Assembly (NCBI GenBank): GCA_012031965.1
Contig: JAAUSC010000002.1
Location: forward strand, 1-64,000
DNA: 64,000 nucleotides
Reading direction: 5' to 3'
DNA from: Scytonema sp. RU_4_4
Lineage (GTDB): Bacteria > Cyanobacteriota > Cyanobacteriia > Cyanobacteriales > Nostocaceae
Shown here piece after piece: positions 7,545 to 16,882 of this stretch (position 1 is the stretch's first letter; every line of letters begins with the position of its first letter). A program made the translations under genes and the position numbers. The notes under the pieces were generated by a model. It had not been told where the DNA came from. It saw only the letters and a list, made by a program, of their open reading frames with translations, and made no database searches.

Positions 7545-9623
7545 ATGCAAAATATTCTCTTTAATTGCCGTTGTGCGGTAAAAGTCGTTGTGTCTGGTAT
7601 GAGTGTAATGACGACTTTGATATTGTGGAACTATGCTGTGTGTGCTGGAAAGAGTCCACAACCAGAAAAAATTGCACAAAGCACAAGTCCGCCAACAGAT
7701 GAACAAGAACCCCCGATTGAAATTACAGTTACAGGTAAAGTGTTGAATCAGCCTGTATTCTCTCCCTTTCGTCGAGAGGGGACAGTCAAAGATTCTACCC
7801 GTCCAGTCTACGTGATTACAAGTGAAGAAATGGAAGCACAAGGAGTGCGAACTGTCAGAGAAGCGTTGCGTTTCCTCCCCGGAGTCTTACCTGATGGAAC
7901 AGTTGGGACAGAAGTGAATGCATTAAGTGGTCAATTTATTCGGGGTTCTAACTCCGAACAAGTATTGATTTTACTAGATGGCAGACCAATTAACAATCTT
8001 GGAAGTGGTAGTTTTGACCTTTCAGAAATGACCACCAACAACATTGAACGAGTAGAAGTCTTACCTGGAGGAGGTTCCACCCTATACGGTTCCGATGCGA
8101 TTGGTGGAGTGATTAATATTATCACTCGTCGTCCGACAGAGAAAGTGACAACACAAGCAGGAGTCACCTTTGGTGCTTATGGACTCAATCAGCAGACTAT
8201 CAACAATAGCGGGAAAGCAGGAGATATTTCCTGGGTAGTGGGATATAACCGCACCCAAGCAGATAACAATTATCCTTTTTCCATCCCAGAAGCCAACTTT
8301 GAAGGAACCAGGAAAAACAATGACACTCACTACAACAACTTTAATGTGAAGTTGGAGGCGAATTTAGGAAAACGCAATACTCTTGCTGTCTCAAGCTTAT
8401 ACTTAAGCAAAGACCAAGGAGTTCCAGGAGGAGTCCCTATTCCCGAACCCCTGTTTGGACAAGGTTATTTTAACTCCTTGACTGACAACAATCGCAAATA
8501 CACAGACCAAGTTCTCACCGACTTAACCTGGAACTCACAACTAGGAGGTGGGGATGACTCATTGCTGACAGCAAGAGTTTACGCAGATTTTCTCAACACT
8601 CGTTTTGACAATCGTAGTGGGACACTCTCATCCCAAAGACGATTTGATAACGAGCAAACCTCTTACGGAATTCAAACGCAACACAGTTGGAAATTTGCGA
8701 AAAATCAAACCTTGGTTTATGGCTTTGATTACCGCAATGTGTCAGCGCGTAACAGCACCTTCAACTATTCCAGTGAGCAACAAACTCTCAGCTACAACGA
8801 TAGCATCTCTCAAGGAGCGCTATTTGCTAGATATGAAATCAACTTTACCCCTGGCTTCAGTGTAAATTTAGGCTTGCGCCAAGATTTTAGCTCTTTAGCA
8901 AATGGCTCTTTTACATCACCGAGTGTAGGCGCACGCTGGGCAATTTCTGACTCTACTAACCTCAGAGCTAACTATATCAGGAATTTCCGCGCACCGACTC
9001 TTTTCAACTTATATGCTAGAGGCTCTACCTTCGTTGGTAATCCAAATCTTAAACCAGAGAATGGTGATAGCTATGATATAGGAATTGACCAGAAGCTGTG
9101 GGATTTTGGTTTGTTGCGCTTGACCTTTTTCAGCAATACAATATCAGATTTGATTGCCTATAACTTTGCTGTTCCGGTAGCCACATATGAGAATATTGGC
9201 TTAGTTCGTACTAGGGGAATTGAAGCAGTGTTGAATGTACAACTGGCGAAAAATGTCTATGTCTTTGCCAATTACACGCTCAATGATCCACGCATTTTAG
9301 AAAGTGTCAACTCTGCCGAAAAAGACAAAGAATTGAGATTTGCAGGTGCAGATAGTTTAAATTTGGGAATTTCTTATGAAACACCTCTAGGCTTATATGC
9401 AGGAATACTCATGCACTCCCTTGGTGCATATCCTACCAACAATACCAATACTGAATCTTTGTCTGGGTACACGACTTTTGATTTTAAAACGCGAATTCCT
9501 CTGAGTGAGAACTTGGTACTTACTGGTAGTGTAGACAATATCTTCAACCAACGGTATCAATTATTTCCTGGTTATCCTGATGCAGGGAGAGTTTTTCAAG
9601 TGGGTTTAAATGCCACATTTTAG
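7545..9623 (+). CDS. btuB: TonB-dependent outer-membrane receptor, BtuB-like
   Basis: The 692-residue protein has an N-terminal hydrophobic segment (about residues 12-35, signal peptide), a TonB-box-like EITVTGK near residue 60, a plug domain (SEEMEAQGVRTVREALRFLPGV, LDGRPIN, ERVEVLPGGGSTLYGSDAIGGVINI) and a C-terminal 22-strand-type barrel ending in aromatic F. Such receptors import vitamin B12 or siderophores using TonB-ExbBD energy. The cobalamin riboswitch directly upstream and the downstream binding protein, permease and ATPase make cobalamin the likely substrate. Length and order fit BtuB; substrate specificity itself is inferred from context. Confidence 0.88.
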   Translation: MQNILFNCRCAVKVVVSGMSVMTTLILWNYAVCAGKSPQPEKIAQSTSPPTDEQEPPIEITVTGKVLNQPVFSPFRREGTVKDSTRPVYVITSEEMEAQGVRTVREALRFLPGVLPDGTVGTEVNALSGQFIRGSNSEQVLILLDGRPINNLGSGSFDLSEMTTNNIERVEVLPGGGSTLYGSDAIGGVINIITRRPTEKVTTQAGVTFGAYGLNQQTINNSGKAGDISWVVGYNRTQADNNYPFSIPEANFEGTRKNNDTHYNNFNVKLEANLGKRNTLAVSSLYLSKDQGVPGGVPIPEPLFGQGYFNSLTDNNRKYTDQVLTDLTWNSQLGGGDDSLLTARVYADFLNTRFDNRSGTLSSQRRFDNEQTSYGIQTQHSWKFAKNQTLVYGFDYRNVSARNSTFNYSSEQQTLSYNDSISQGALFARYEINFTPGFSVNLGLRQDFSSLANGSFTSPSVGARWAISDSTNLRANYIRNFRAPTLFNLYARGSTFVGNPNLKPENGDSYDIGIDQKLWDFGLLRLTFFSNTISDLIAYNFAVPVATYENIGLVRTRGIEAVLNVQLAKNVYVFANYTLNDPRILESVNSAEKDKELRFAGADSLNLGISYETPLGLYAGILMHSLGAYPTNNTNTESLSGYTTFDFKTRIPLSENLVLTGSVDNIFNQRYQLFPGYPDAGRVFQVGLNATF

Positions 9624-9694
9624 ATCCTAATAAGGAACTGGTTAGTAGTTCAACTAACTCTCAACCATCAACAACTAACAATTCCCAATCCAAA

Positions 9695-10576
9695 ATGACT
9701 ATGAGTGAATTTCATCCTTGGGTAACACCATTAAATCATGTTGTGACCGAACCTTCGCTAACAGGAGGATACATCGAATATGAAGATTTTGATTGCAGTT
9801 GCGACATTTTATCATCACTACTTTACACCTTATTTCAACAGAATTGGCATCAGGTAGGGGTAGGACACATTCTACAAGGCGGCGTGTTGGAATTGGAATT
9901 TCCTACTGCACCCAAAATTTGTATTCTTTATGATGGATATCTCACGGTAGTCACAGAAAGTTGGCATCTTCACTTATGTATTGAAGCAAATTTAGGTGGT
10001 CCCCATTGTAAGACACCACTAGAATTAAGAAAACAGCGTCAAGTCAGTCGTGCTGCTTTTTATCGACGGTTTAATGCAGAAGAAATCCCCAGAAGTTGGG
10101 GAATTGATTTTTGGAATGGTGTCGGCGAGAATTTGATGACTATTTTCTTGCCTAATCCCTATGTCGAGGGAGAAAACTTATTACCAGAAGGTAAGCCTAA
10201 CTTAGTAAAATTAGAGCTTTACAAAGAACTACGAGATATCTATGTGTTAGGTAAAAAGCCAATTCCCTTTCCGAAAAATCTCCTGAAGCATCCTTACATA
10301 TCTGTTTGCACGTCTACCCGTTGTCTTCCTTCCCAAAATTGGAAACCTACTTTTGATGCACTAAAAGCAGCAGTTGAAAAAGCTGGTTTGGATATAGAAG
10401 TCAGAACTTCTGGTTGTTTAGAAGTTTGCAAACTTGGTCCAGTTGTGTTTTATTCAGAGGATAGGACTTGGTATACTCGCGTCAAACCAGAGATAGTTGA
10501 AAATATAGTCAGTGAACATCTCGTTCAAGGAAATAAAATAACTGAGCATTGTTATCCGCCAGTTTCACAGACATGA
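9695..10576 (+). CDS. Thioredoxin-like [2Fe-2S] ferredoxin-domain protein in the B12 operon
   Basis: A 293-residue protein. Residues about 200-280 form a thioredoxin-like [2Fe-2S] domain with the usual spaced pairs CTSTRC and SGCLEVC. The N-terminal 180 residues, which include FDCSCD and a well-defined W-rich segment, belong to no family I can name with certainty. It lies between the receptor and the binding-protein gene, and its stop codon overlaps the next start (ATGA), implying translational coupling. A redox role on imported corrinoid, or iron-sulphur based sensing, is possible but is inference. Start is ATG 9695, or ATG 9701 two codons later. Confidence 0.75.
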   Translation: MTMSEFHPWVTPLNHVVTEPSLTGGYIEYEDFDCSCDILSSLLYTLFQQNWHQVGVGHILQGGVLELEFPTAPKICILYDGYLTVVTESWHLHLCIEANLGGPHCKTPLELRKQRQVSRAAFYRRFNAEEIPRSWGIDFWNGVGENLMTIFLPNPYVEGENLLPEGKPNLVKLELYKELRDIYVLGKKPIPFPKNLLKHPYISVCTSTRCLPSQNWKPTFDALKAAVEKAGLDIEVRTSGCLEVCKLGPVVFYSEDRTWYTRVKPEIVENIVSEHLVQGNKITEHCYPPVSQT

Positions 10577-11826
10577 TAGGAGGAAAAACTTTCCATTCTA
10601 AAACTATCATCTTTTTGTGCAAGATGATTTTCATTGCTATTTTATTTATTGCTTGTCATCAGACAATAAATACTAGTAATCAGAGACAAATATCCACTAG
10701 CACAATTTCATCTTCAAATACCAATATTCTCCAAGGATGTATATCAAACTATAATCCCAAAACTGACTATTTTCCTCAAAAAATCAGCATTAACTATGCC
10801 AAAGCTTTTGAGGTAGAATATCATGGAAACTACAAAATTATTAAAGTCAAAAACCCTTGGCAGAATGCCAACACAACATTTCAATATGTTCTCGTCCAAT
10901 GTGGTACACCTGTACCAAAAGGATTTCAAGAAACACAAGTCATTCAAGTTCCTGTAAATACAATAGTCTCTCTCTCGACAACTCATTTACCCCATTTGGA
11001 TAAATTGGGAATTGTAGATAAACTTGTCGGTATTAGCAATAGCAAACAAGTTAATACTGCCAGTGTAGTCGAGAAAATAAAAACAGGTCAAGTCGTAGAA
11101 ATCGGTAATAATGCTAACGTTAATGTTGAAAAATTATTAGAGTTAAATCCTGACTTAGTGACAACATTTGGAATAGGAAATCCAGACATAGATAGCTATC
11201 CAAAACTTTTAGAAGCAGGTTTAAAAGTAGCTATAAATGCCGAGTATATGGAATCATCACCCTTGGGACAAGCAGAATGGCTTAAGTTCACAGCTTTATT
11301 TTTTAACCATGAAGCAAAAGCTGCAAAAATCTTTGAAGAGATTGCTCAACAATATCAAACAATTGTATCCCTTGCCAAATCTATAAAAAATCGTCCCACT
11401 GTATTCGTAGGATTCAACTTTAAAGGAACATGGTATATGCCAGGAGGTAACAGTTATGTCGCCCAATATCTAGCTGATGCAGGCGCAAATTATCTTTGGA
11501 AAGAAGATAAATCATCTGGTAGTCTACCATTATCTTTTGAAAAAGTGTTTGAACGTGCTGTCAATGCTGATTATTGGTTAAACTTAAGTCAATCTTGGAA
11601 AACACGAAAAGACCTACTTGCTGACGATAACCGCTATGCTGAATTTAAAGCTGTCAAAGAGAAGAATCTTTATAATAATAATGCTCGACTAAATACGACT
11701 GGCGGAAACGACTACTGGGAAAGCGGAATCAGCAATCCTCATCTAGTTTTATCGGACTTAATTAAAATCTTACATCCAGAAATCTTACCCAATCATCAAC
11801 TAAAATACTACCGTCAACTTTCCTAA
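10573..11826 (+). CDS. btuF: Periplasmic binding lipoprotein, BtuF/FecB-like
   Basis: From ATG 10573, overlapping the previous stop, the protein has a hydrophobic leader ending in FIAC, a lipobox-like site near residue 23-25, so it is probably a lipoprotein. The rest is a class III periplasmic binding protein: STTHLPHLDKLGIVDKLVGIS, then NVEKLLELNPDLVTTFG, a long helix and a second lobe with ADAGANYLW. These bind corrinoids or ferric chelates and pass them to FecCD-type permeases. It is longer than typical BtuF because of about 100 residues before the first lobe. Substrate is assigned from the riboswitch and neighbours. Confidence 0.82.
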   Translation: MIGGKTFHSKTIIFLCKMIFIAILFIACHQTINTSNQRQISTSTISSSNTNILQGCISNYNPKTDYFPQKISINYAKAFEVEYHGNYKIIKVKNPWQNANTTFQYVLVQCGTPVPKGFQETQVIQVPVNTIVSLSTTHLPHLDKLGIVDKLVGISNSKQVNTASVVEKIKTGQVVEIGNNANVNVEKLLELNPDLVTTFGIGNPDIDSYPKLLEAGLKVAINAEYMESSPLGQAEWLKFTALFFNHEAKAAKIFEEIAQQYQTIVSLAKSIKNRPTVFVGFNFKGTWYMPGGNSYVAQYLADAGANYLWKEDKSSGSLPLSFEKVFERAVNADYWLNLSQSWKTRKDLLADDNRYAEFKAVKEKNLYNNNARLNTTGGNDYWESGISNPHLVLSDLIKILHPEILPNHQLKYYRQLS

Positions 11827-11975
11827 TCTTCTTTTTCTTTTCTCCTTTCTTCTCTTCTCCTGTCGGAAACGCTACGCGCCGAGAGTGCTTGTCTTCAGAA
11901 CTTACGAGACGGCTGACGCCGAACGCGCCCTTTATTTATGGCTTTGCAATTTAATTATATAAAAAATTATAAAAA

Positions 11976-13064
11976 ATGCCTTTAAAACATATATTAAAAC
12001 TAATAGTTAAAACGACAAAAAACTTTCCTTTAAAATCGCTACTCTTTCCCATATTACTGACAACACTAATTCTCACATTTTTACTAGATTTAGCCTTTGG
12101 TTCCGCTCATATACCTCTGAATAAAGTCATTACAATTCTACTAGGACAACAACCAGAAAAAATCGCATGGACTACCATTATTCTTAAATTTCGCTTACCC
12201 AAAGCCTTAACCGCCACCCTTGCTGGTGCGGCTTTAGGTGTAAGTGGCTTGCAAATGCAAACTCTATTTAAAAACCCCCTAGCGGGACCATTTGTATTAG
12301 GAATTAGTTCTGGTGCTTCTTTAGGAGTTGCACTAGTTGTACTCACAGCCAGCGCTACAGGTACTGCTACATTCTTAAAAAACTTAGGAGTCTGGGGTGA
12401 TTTTGGTTTAGTCATAGCAGCAAGTCTCGGCGCAGCTTCAAGTTTAGCGATCATGCTAGTTGTCTCTCGGCGGGTTCAAGACACAATGACACTGCTGATT
12501 TTAGGTTTGTTATTTGGCTATGCGACGACATCAATTGTAAGTATTTTTCTACAATTTAGCTCCAAAGAAGGTATTCAAAGTTATTTATTATGGACTTTTG
12601 GCAGTTTTGCAGGTGTCACTTGGCAACAGATAATTATTCTAGTCCCAATCATACTTCTTGGGTTATTAGCAGCGTTGTTATTGTCAAAACCACTCAACGC
12701 ACTTTTACTAGGTGAGTCTTATGCACGTAGTTTGGGGTTAACAGTGCAAAAAGCTAGATTTTCAATTCTTACCAGTGCTTCTGTATTAGCGGGAGCAATC
12801 ACCGCTTTTTGTGGTCCTATCGCCTTTTTGGGTGTAGCTATTCCCCACCTTTGTCGCAATTTATTTAACACTTCAGACCATCGGATATTAATTCCAGCAG
12901 TGATAATTATGGGTGCAATTTTAGCATTGATTGCAGATTTGCTGACTCAAGTTCCGGGAAGTCAAATTATCTTACCATTAAATGCTGTCACCGCTTTGAT
13001 AGGAACTCCTGTCGTAACTTGGGTGATTGTGCGGCGTCATTCTCAAAAATCTTTTCCCACATGA
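11976..13064 (+). CDS. btuC: FecCD/BtuC-family ABC permease
   Basis: A 362-residue integral membrane protein with about ten hydrophobic helices. It carries FecCD-family hallmarks: RLPKALTATLAGAALGVSGLQMQTLFKNPLAGPFVLGISSGA-like N-terminal block, GAITAFCGPIAFLGVAIPHLCRNL, and the closing ADLLTQVPGSQIILPLNAVTALIGTP. It forms the inner-membrane channel of a B12/iron-chelate importer. Its stop overlaps the ATPase start (ATGA), so the two are translationally coupled. A 150-base gap with no clear terminator separates it from the binding-protein gene. Confidence 0.88.
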   Translation: MPLKHILKLIVKTTKNFPLKSLLFPILLTTLILTFLLDLAFGSAHIPLNKVITILLGQQPEKIAWTTIILKFRLPKALTATLAGAALGVSGLQMQTLFKNPLAGPFVLGISSGASLGVALVVLTASATGTATFLKNLGVWGDFGLVIAASLGAASSLAIMLVVSRRVQDTMTLLILGLLFGYATTSIVSIFLQFSSKEGIQSYLLWTFGSFAGVTWQQIIILVPIILLGLLAALLLSKPLNALLLGESYARSLGLTVQKARFSILTSASVLAGAITAFCGPIAFLGVAIPHLCRNLFNTSDHRILIPAVIIMGAILALIADLLTQVPGSQIILPLNAVTALIGTPVVTWVIVRRHSQKSFPT

Positions 13065-14098
13065 GTCATGCTATTCTGACAACTCACAACTTGACTATTG
13101 GTTACAGGATGTCGAGGAAAATTGTCCGCAATGTTGCATCTGGTATTTCTGTATCGCTGCAATCAGGGGAACTTGTCTGCTTACTTGGTCCTAATGGTGC
13201 GGGTAAGTCAACTTTAGTGCGATCGCTTGCTGGAATGCAACCTCCAATTCAAGGTGAAGTGCGATTGTTAGGAGACGATGTTTATAAGTTACCACCGCAG
13301 GAATTGGCGAAACGTCTGAGTCTTGTACTGACTGAGAAAATAGATGTAGGTATGCTTTGCGGTTACACTTTGGTGTCGTTGGGGCGCTATCCCTATACGA
13401 ACTGGTGGGGAAAGCTAGCATCCCAAGATGAAGAAATAATAACTTGGGCAATAAAATCTGTAGGCGCTACACACTTAGCACAACGCAATGTCAGCGAACT
13501 CAGTGACGGGGAACGCCAAAAAATCATGATTGCGCGTGCTTTAGCACAGTCACCTGTTGTGATGCTACTTGATGAACCAACAGCATTTCTGGATTTACCC
13601 CGCCGTGTAGAGATTATGCAATTGCTGCGGCGCTTGGCAAAAAAGACAAATCAGGCGATTTTGCTTTCTACTCACGATTTGGATTTGGCTTTGCGCCTTG
13701 CTGATAAAATTTGGCTTCTATCAGAAGGCGGTTCTCTCCATATTGGCGCACCAGAAGACTTGGTTTTAAGTGGTGCATTTGCTGATACTTTTAAGAGTGT
13801 TGGTGTAGAGTTTGACGCACTCACTGGAGAATTTCATCTTCATACGCCGATTCGTGGTAGGGTTGACTTGATAGGTGAAGGTATGGAAGCACTATGGACA
13901 AAGCGTGCTTTGCAACGAGTGGGGTTTGTTGTCGTATCTGATAGCGATTCTTCGCTGCTTTGCGTAGAAGTGATGTCTGAAATAGGACAAGTTTTTTGGC
14001 GAGTAAAATACAACGGTGCTGTGTCGAAACATGACTCAGTGTATGAGTTAATTCAATTTTTGAACCAAGTCGCCCCCCAACAGGATACCTATGATTGA
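13061..14098 (+). CDS. btuD: ABC transporter ATPase, BtuD/FecE-like
   Basis: From ATG 13061 a 345-residue ATPase with Walker A GPNGAGKST near residue 45, the signature LSDGERQ, Walker B VVMLLDEPT and the H-loop STHD. Family members are usually about 255-270 residues, so the C-terminal 80 or so residues are an extension of unknown role. It would energise the permease encoded just upstream. An earlier start at 13019 lies inside btuC and was rejected because the ATGA overlap is typical coupling. Confidence 0.87.
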   Translation: MSHAILTTHNLTIGYRMSRKIVRNVASGISVSLQSGELVCLLGPNGAGKSTLVRSLAGMQPPIQGEVRLLGDDVYKLPPQELAKRLSLVLTEKIDVGMLCGYTLVSLGRYPYTNWWGKLASQDEEIITWAIKSVGATHLAQRNVSELSDGERQKIMIARALAQSPVVMLLDEPTAFLDLPRRVEIMQLLRRLAKKTNQAILLSTHDLDLALRLADKIWLLSEGGSLHIGAPEDLVLSGAFADTFKSVGVEFDALTGEFHLHTPIRGRVDLIGEGMEALWTKRALQRVGFVVVSDSDSSLLCVEVMSEIGQVFWRVKYNGAVSKHDSVYELIQFLNQVAPQQDTYD

Positions 14099-14118
14099 AC
14101 AGTTAGGGAGATCCAAAA

Positions 14119-14193
14119 AATAAAATGTCCCGCCGTCAAACCCAGATCCTCTACACCCACCCGTTAACTTAATACACGGCGGGACATTTTATT
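14119..14193. repeat. 18 bp perfect inverted repeat with 39-base spacer after the B12 operon
   Basis: AATAAAATGTCCCGCCGT at 14119-14136 is exactly complementary to 14176-14193. It begins 20 bases after the ATPase stop. The right arm ends in CATTTTATT, so it may act as terminator, though the spacer is long for that. It could also be a palindromic mobile relic. Confidence 0.75.
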
Positions 14194-14477
14194 ACTGGTA
14201 AGTGCCTTAAAAGCTTCAGCCATACATCTAAAAAAGTTTTTCATACAAAAGTAAGTCCTCTGTGCTCTGCCAGACGGTCTAAAGCCCCTGAATTTATTTA
14301 TGGAGACAAATAATAGAGTGCAAACTTTATTAAATCCCCCGCTTTCAAGCGTGGGGAACCTTCTGCCCTCTGCCTGAGCCTGCGGCACGGCTTGAAGCCG
14401 AACGTACTTCTGCCTTCTTTAATCCGATGCTAACGGATTTGATATCACTTTTTCCCGTTGGTCAATTCCTCACTGCC
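14194..14477. other. Non-coding intergenic DNA
   Basis: No credible gene is seen. It contains low-complexity TTCTGCC-type words and a small hairpin (CCCCGCTTTCAAGCGTGGGG) near 14336-14355. The stretch together with its flanking palindromes looks like accumulated element debris. Confidence 0.5.
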
Positions 14478-14530
14478 CAGAATTCATCCCACACTGAACG
14501 GGGTACCGTTACAGTGTGGGATGAATTCTG
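14478..14530. repeat. 19 bp perfect palindrome with inner stem, TTCATCCC core
   Basis: CAGAATTCATCCCACACTG at 14478-14496 pairs exactly with 14512-14530, and the loop holds a further five-pair stem AACGG/CCGTT with one unpaired A. The core TTCATCCC...GGGATGAA is shared with the 7035-7078 palindrome on the other side of the B12 operon. A weaker T-run follows (CTGTTTTAG). Confidence 0.85.
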
Positions 14531-14640
14531 TTTTAGCTAAAATCTAATCTAAAATCGTAAGAATTCAGCACTTATTGAGCGGAGCCACGCCTACGCTCCT
14601 GGATTCTGACGAATGATTCTTACCTAAAATCTAAAATGAT

Positions 14641-15525
14641 CTAATTTTCCTCACCCCAAGTTCGCAACTGTAAATACACCAGCACCAACGTTATTGCTAA
14701 CAACACAGTCGCGGCGGCTGCTGCATAACCAAAATCAAATTGACCAAAAGCTTCTTGATAAATGTAATAAACCAACAAATTAGTAGAATTCAAAGGACCT
14801 CCACCAGTCATCACATAAACTTGCTCAAAACTCCGTAATGTGAAAATTACAGTGGTGACTATGGCAAATATGAGAGTAGGTCGCAATCCAGGTAGGGTAA
14901 TATGCCAAAATTGTTGCCAAGAATCCGCGCCATCAAGTTCCGCCGCTTCATAACGGCTGCGAGGAATTGCTTGTAACCCTGCCAAGAAAACTACCATGTT
15001 GAAACCCAATTGTTTCCAAATACTTAATAGAATGAGTACTGGCATTGCCCAAAAGGTGTCTCCTAGCCAAGTAATAGATGAAATGCCAATACTATTTAAC
15101 AATGCATTCACTGGTCCTTCTGTCTGAAACAGCCAGCGAAATCCCAAACCAGCGGCGACTAGAGAAACAATTGAAGGTAGGAAATAGGTAGTTCGCAAGG
15201 CTTCCCGTAATGCGATGCTACGGTTTAACAACACTGCTAGTCCCAAAGGAATCACGAGACTGGGAAGAACTGTCGCAACTGTAAAATAAACAGTGTTACC
15301 AAGAATTTGCCAAAAATCAGGGTTGAGAAGCAAGCGCCAGTAATTTTTGAGTCCCACCCAGTAAGTCCCTGTTGAGGTGAAACTACCAGCCGTGAAGCTG
15401 AGAAAGAACAAATAGGCGATTGGACCAAGGATAAAAATGCTTAGGAAAATCACTGCGGGAGTGAGAAAAATCCAAGCAGCAACTGTATCATTATCTAGCC
15501 ACGACTTAGTATATATTTTTGGCAT
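14641..15525 (-). CDS. Sugar ABC transporter permease, MalF/UgpA-like
   Basis: A 294-residue membrane protein with six hydrophobic segments and the EAA cytoplasmic-loop motif YEAAELDGADSWQQFWHITLP that docks to the ATPase. The N-terminal topology and length fit the first permease of carbohydrate uptake systems (MalF/UgpA/LacF group). No binding protein, second permease or ATPase is nearby, as is common in cyanobacteria where such subunits are dispersed. The ATG at 15525 has an AGGAGG ribosome site (read on the minus strand) about 10 bases upstream. It diverges from purN with only 25 bases between starts. Confidence 0.88.
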   Translation of the reverse strand: MPKIYTKSWLDNDTVAAWIFLTPAVIFLSIFILGPIAYLFFLSFTAGSFTSTGTYWVGLKNYWRLLLNPDFWQILGNTVYFTVATVLPSLVIPLGLAVLLNRSIALREALRTTYFLPSIVSLVAAGLGFRWLFQTEGPVNALLNSIGISSITWLGDTFWAMPVLILLSIWKQLGFNMVVFLAGLQAIPRSRYEAAELDGADSWQQFWHITLPGLRPTLIFAIVTTVIFTLRSFEQVYVMTGGGPLNSTNLLVYYIYQEAFGQFDFGYAAAAATVLLAITLVLVYLQLRTWGEEN

Positions 15526-15550
15526 CTACTGATTTATCCTCCCTGCTGCT

Positions 15551-16198
15551 ATGACGCTTCGCCCTGATTTTATCCCTAGTCTGGTGTCTCCCAATATAAG
15601 TGCTGATACACTTGGTACACAATCTCCCATAAAATTGGGAATTCTGGCTTCTGGAAGTGGGAGTAATTTTGAGGCTGTTGCCCAAGCAATCAAAGATGGA
15701 CAGTTATCTGCCCACATTCAAGTTTTAATCTACAATAATCCAGATGCTTATGCCGCAGTACGCGCTGCAAAGTGGGGTGTTCCTGCTGTGCTTCTCAATC
15801 ACCGTGACTACAAAAGCCGCGAAGAATTAGATAGGCAAATTGTACAAACTCTGCGAGAATATGATGTGGAATTGGTAGTTATGGCAGGTTGGATGCGACT
15901 CGTAACGTCAGTTTTTATCGATGCGTTTCCTAACAAAATTATCAATATCCATCCCAGTTTGTTACCTAGTTTTAAGGGGTCACATGCAGTAGAAGAAGCC
16001 CTTGCTGAGGGAGTGAAAATTGCCGGTTGTACTGTGCATCTTGTTTGTTTAGAAATGGATAGCGGTCCCATTGTGATGCAAGCAGCGGTGCCTGTGTTGC
16101 CTGATGATACACCAGAAACACTCCACGCTAGGATTCAAGTTCAAGAACATCGGATTTTACCTCTGGCGATCGCCCGTATAGCCTCCGCAGGTTTCTAG
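15551..16198 (+). CDS. purN: Phosphoribosylglycinamide formyltransferase (GAR transformylase)
   Basis: A 215-residue enzyme of purine synthesis that formylates glycinamide ribonucleotide with 10-formyl-tetrahydrofolate. Visible family marks are ILASGSGSNFEAV at the N-terminal nucleotide site, the catalytic NIHPSLLPSFKG with Asn-His, and GCTVHLVCLEMDSGPIVMQ with the essential Asp. An N-terminal extension of about 28 residues precedes the fold; no better ATG is available. It terminates inside a hairpin. Confidence 0.93.
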   Translation: MTLRPDFIPSLVSPNISADTLGTQSPIKLGILASGSGSNFEAVAQAIKDGQLSAHIQVLIYNNPDAYAAVRAAKWGVPAVLLNHRDYKSREELDRQIVQTLREYDVELVVMAGWMRLVTSVFIDAFPNKIINIHPSLLPSFKGSHAVEEALAEGVKIAGCTVHLVCLEMDSGPIVMQAAVPVLPDDTPETLHARIQVQEHRILPLAIARIASAGF

Positions 16199-16232
16199 AA
16201 GAAACCTGCTCCCTGTCTCAAAGGGACAGGGA
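16187..16232 (+). terminator. Two consecutive hairpins at the purN end
   Basis: GCAGGTTTC and GAAACCTGC form a 9 bp stem that spans the purN stop codon, and TCCCTGTC...GGACAGGGA directly after form a second stem. There is no strong T-tract. Probable transcription end or mRNA 3' stabiliser. Confidence 0.55.
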
Positions 16233-16882
16233 AAGCGCCTGAATCAACAAAATCTCTAATCCATATTATGGTTAATTTGTACAGTACTAATTCCCAAACT
16301 TATTAAATTCTTTGTCTCAAGTTTATTACTTTTGATGCTTTATTCTTTAGTACAAGATTACACAAATTCATCATGGTATGGGATGGTATGAGTGCCATTC
16401 TGTAGGCGTAGCCTTATGACATATAATGCTACGAATCTGTGAAAAGCTGTACTTAATGCATTTACCGATTGAATTGCCAAGAGACTAGTCAATAACTAGG
16501 GCAAGATACCAGCAGCAGTGGTTGTAGTTTCTTCACATGATGGAGTGTAAAGGCCTGATAGCCATCTTAAGTGAATCGACATCCCAGAAAATCGGGTAAA
16601 AGCCTATGAATATATTTGGTGCAGGATATGAGAGACTATCTCTCATGTCTTCGATGACATCGATATTTTTTGCAGATTTCAAGCTAGATTTAAGATCAGC
16701 TACAGGAATAAAGATACAAAACTGCTCGCTATATATTTGATGTCGCAACCAAACTGCTGCGAAAGAAAGGAGCACTTCACCATCCCATCTTTTTGATAAC
16801 TGATACGAGAGAACAAGACGAGCACATTAAGATAATAGAACAAGAAAATTGCTACATCGTATTTTTTTTTGATAAGACTTTC
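16233..16882. other. Long leader region of the exopolysaccharide cluster
   Basis: About 650 bases without a supported gene lie before the tyrosine kinase gene. Open frames here on either strand are short, lack ribosome sites and resemble no protein I know. A cluster promoter and untranslated leader are expected, but I cannot place them convincingly. Confidence 0.5.

Noticed and set aside
16533-16775. 80-codon open frame on the minus strand before the exopolysaccharide cluster
   Set aside because: No start signal and composition like random DNA; treated as leader region.
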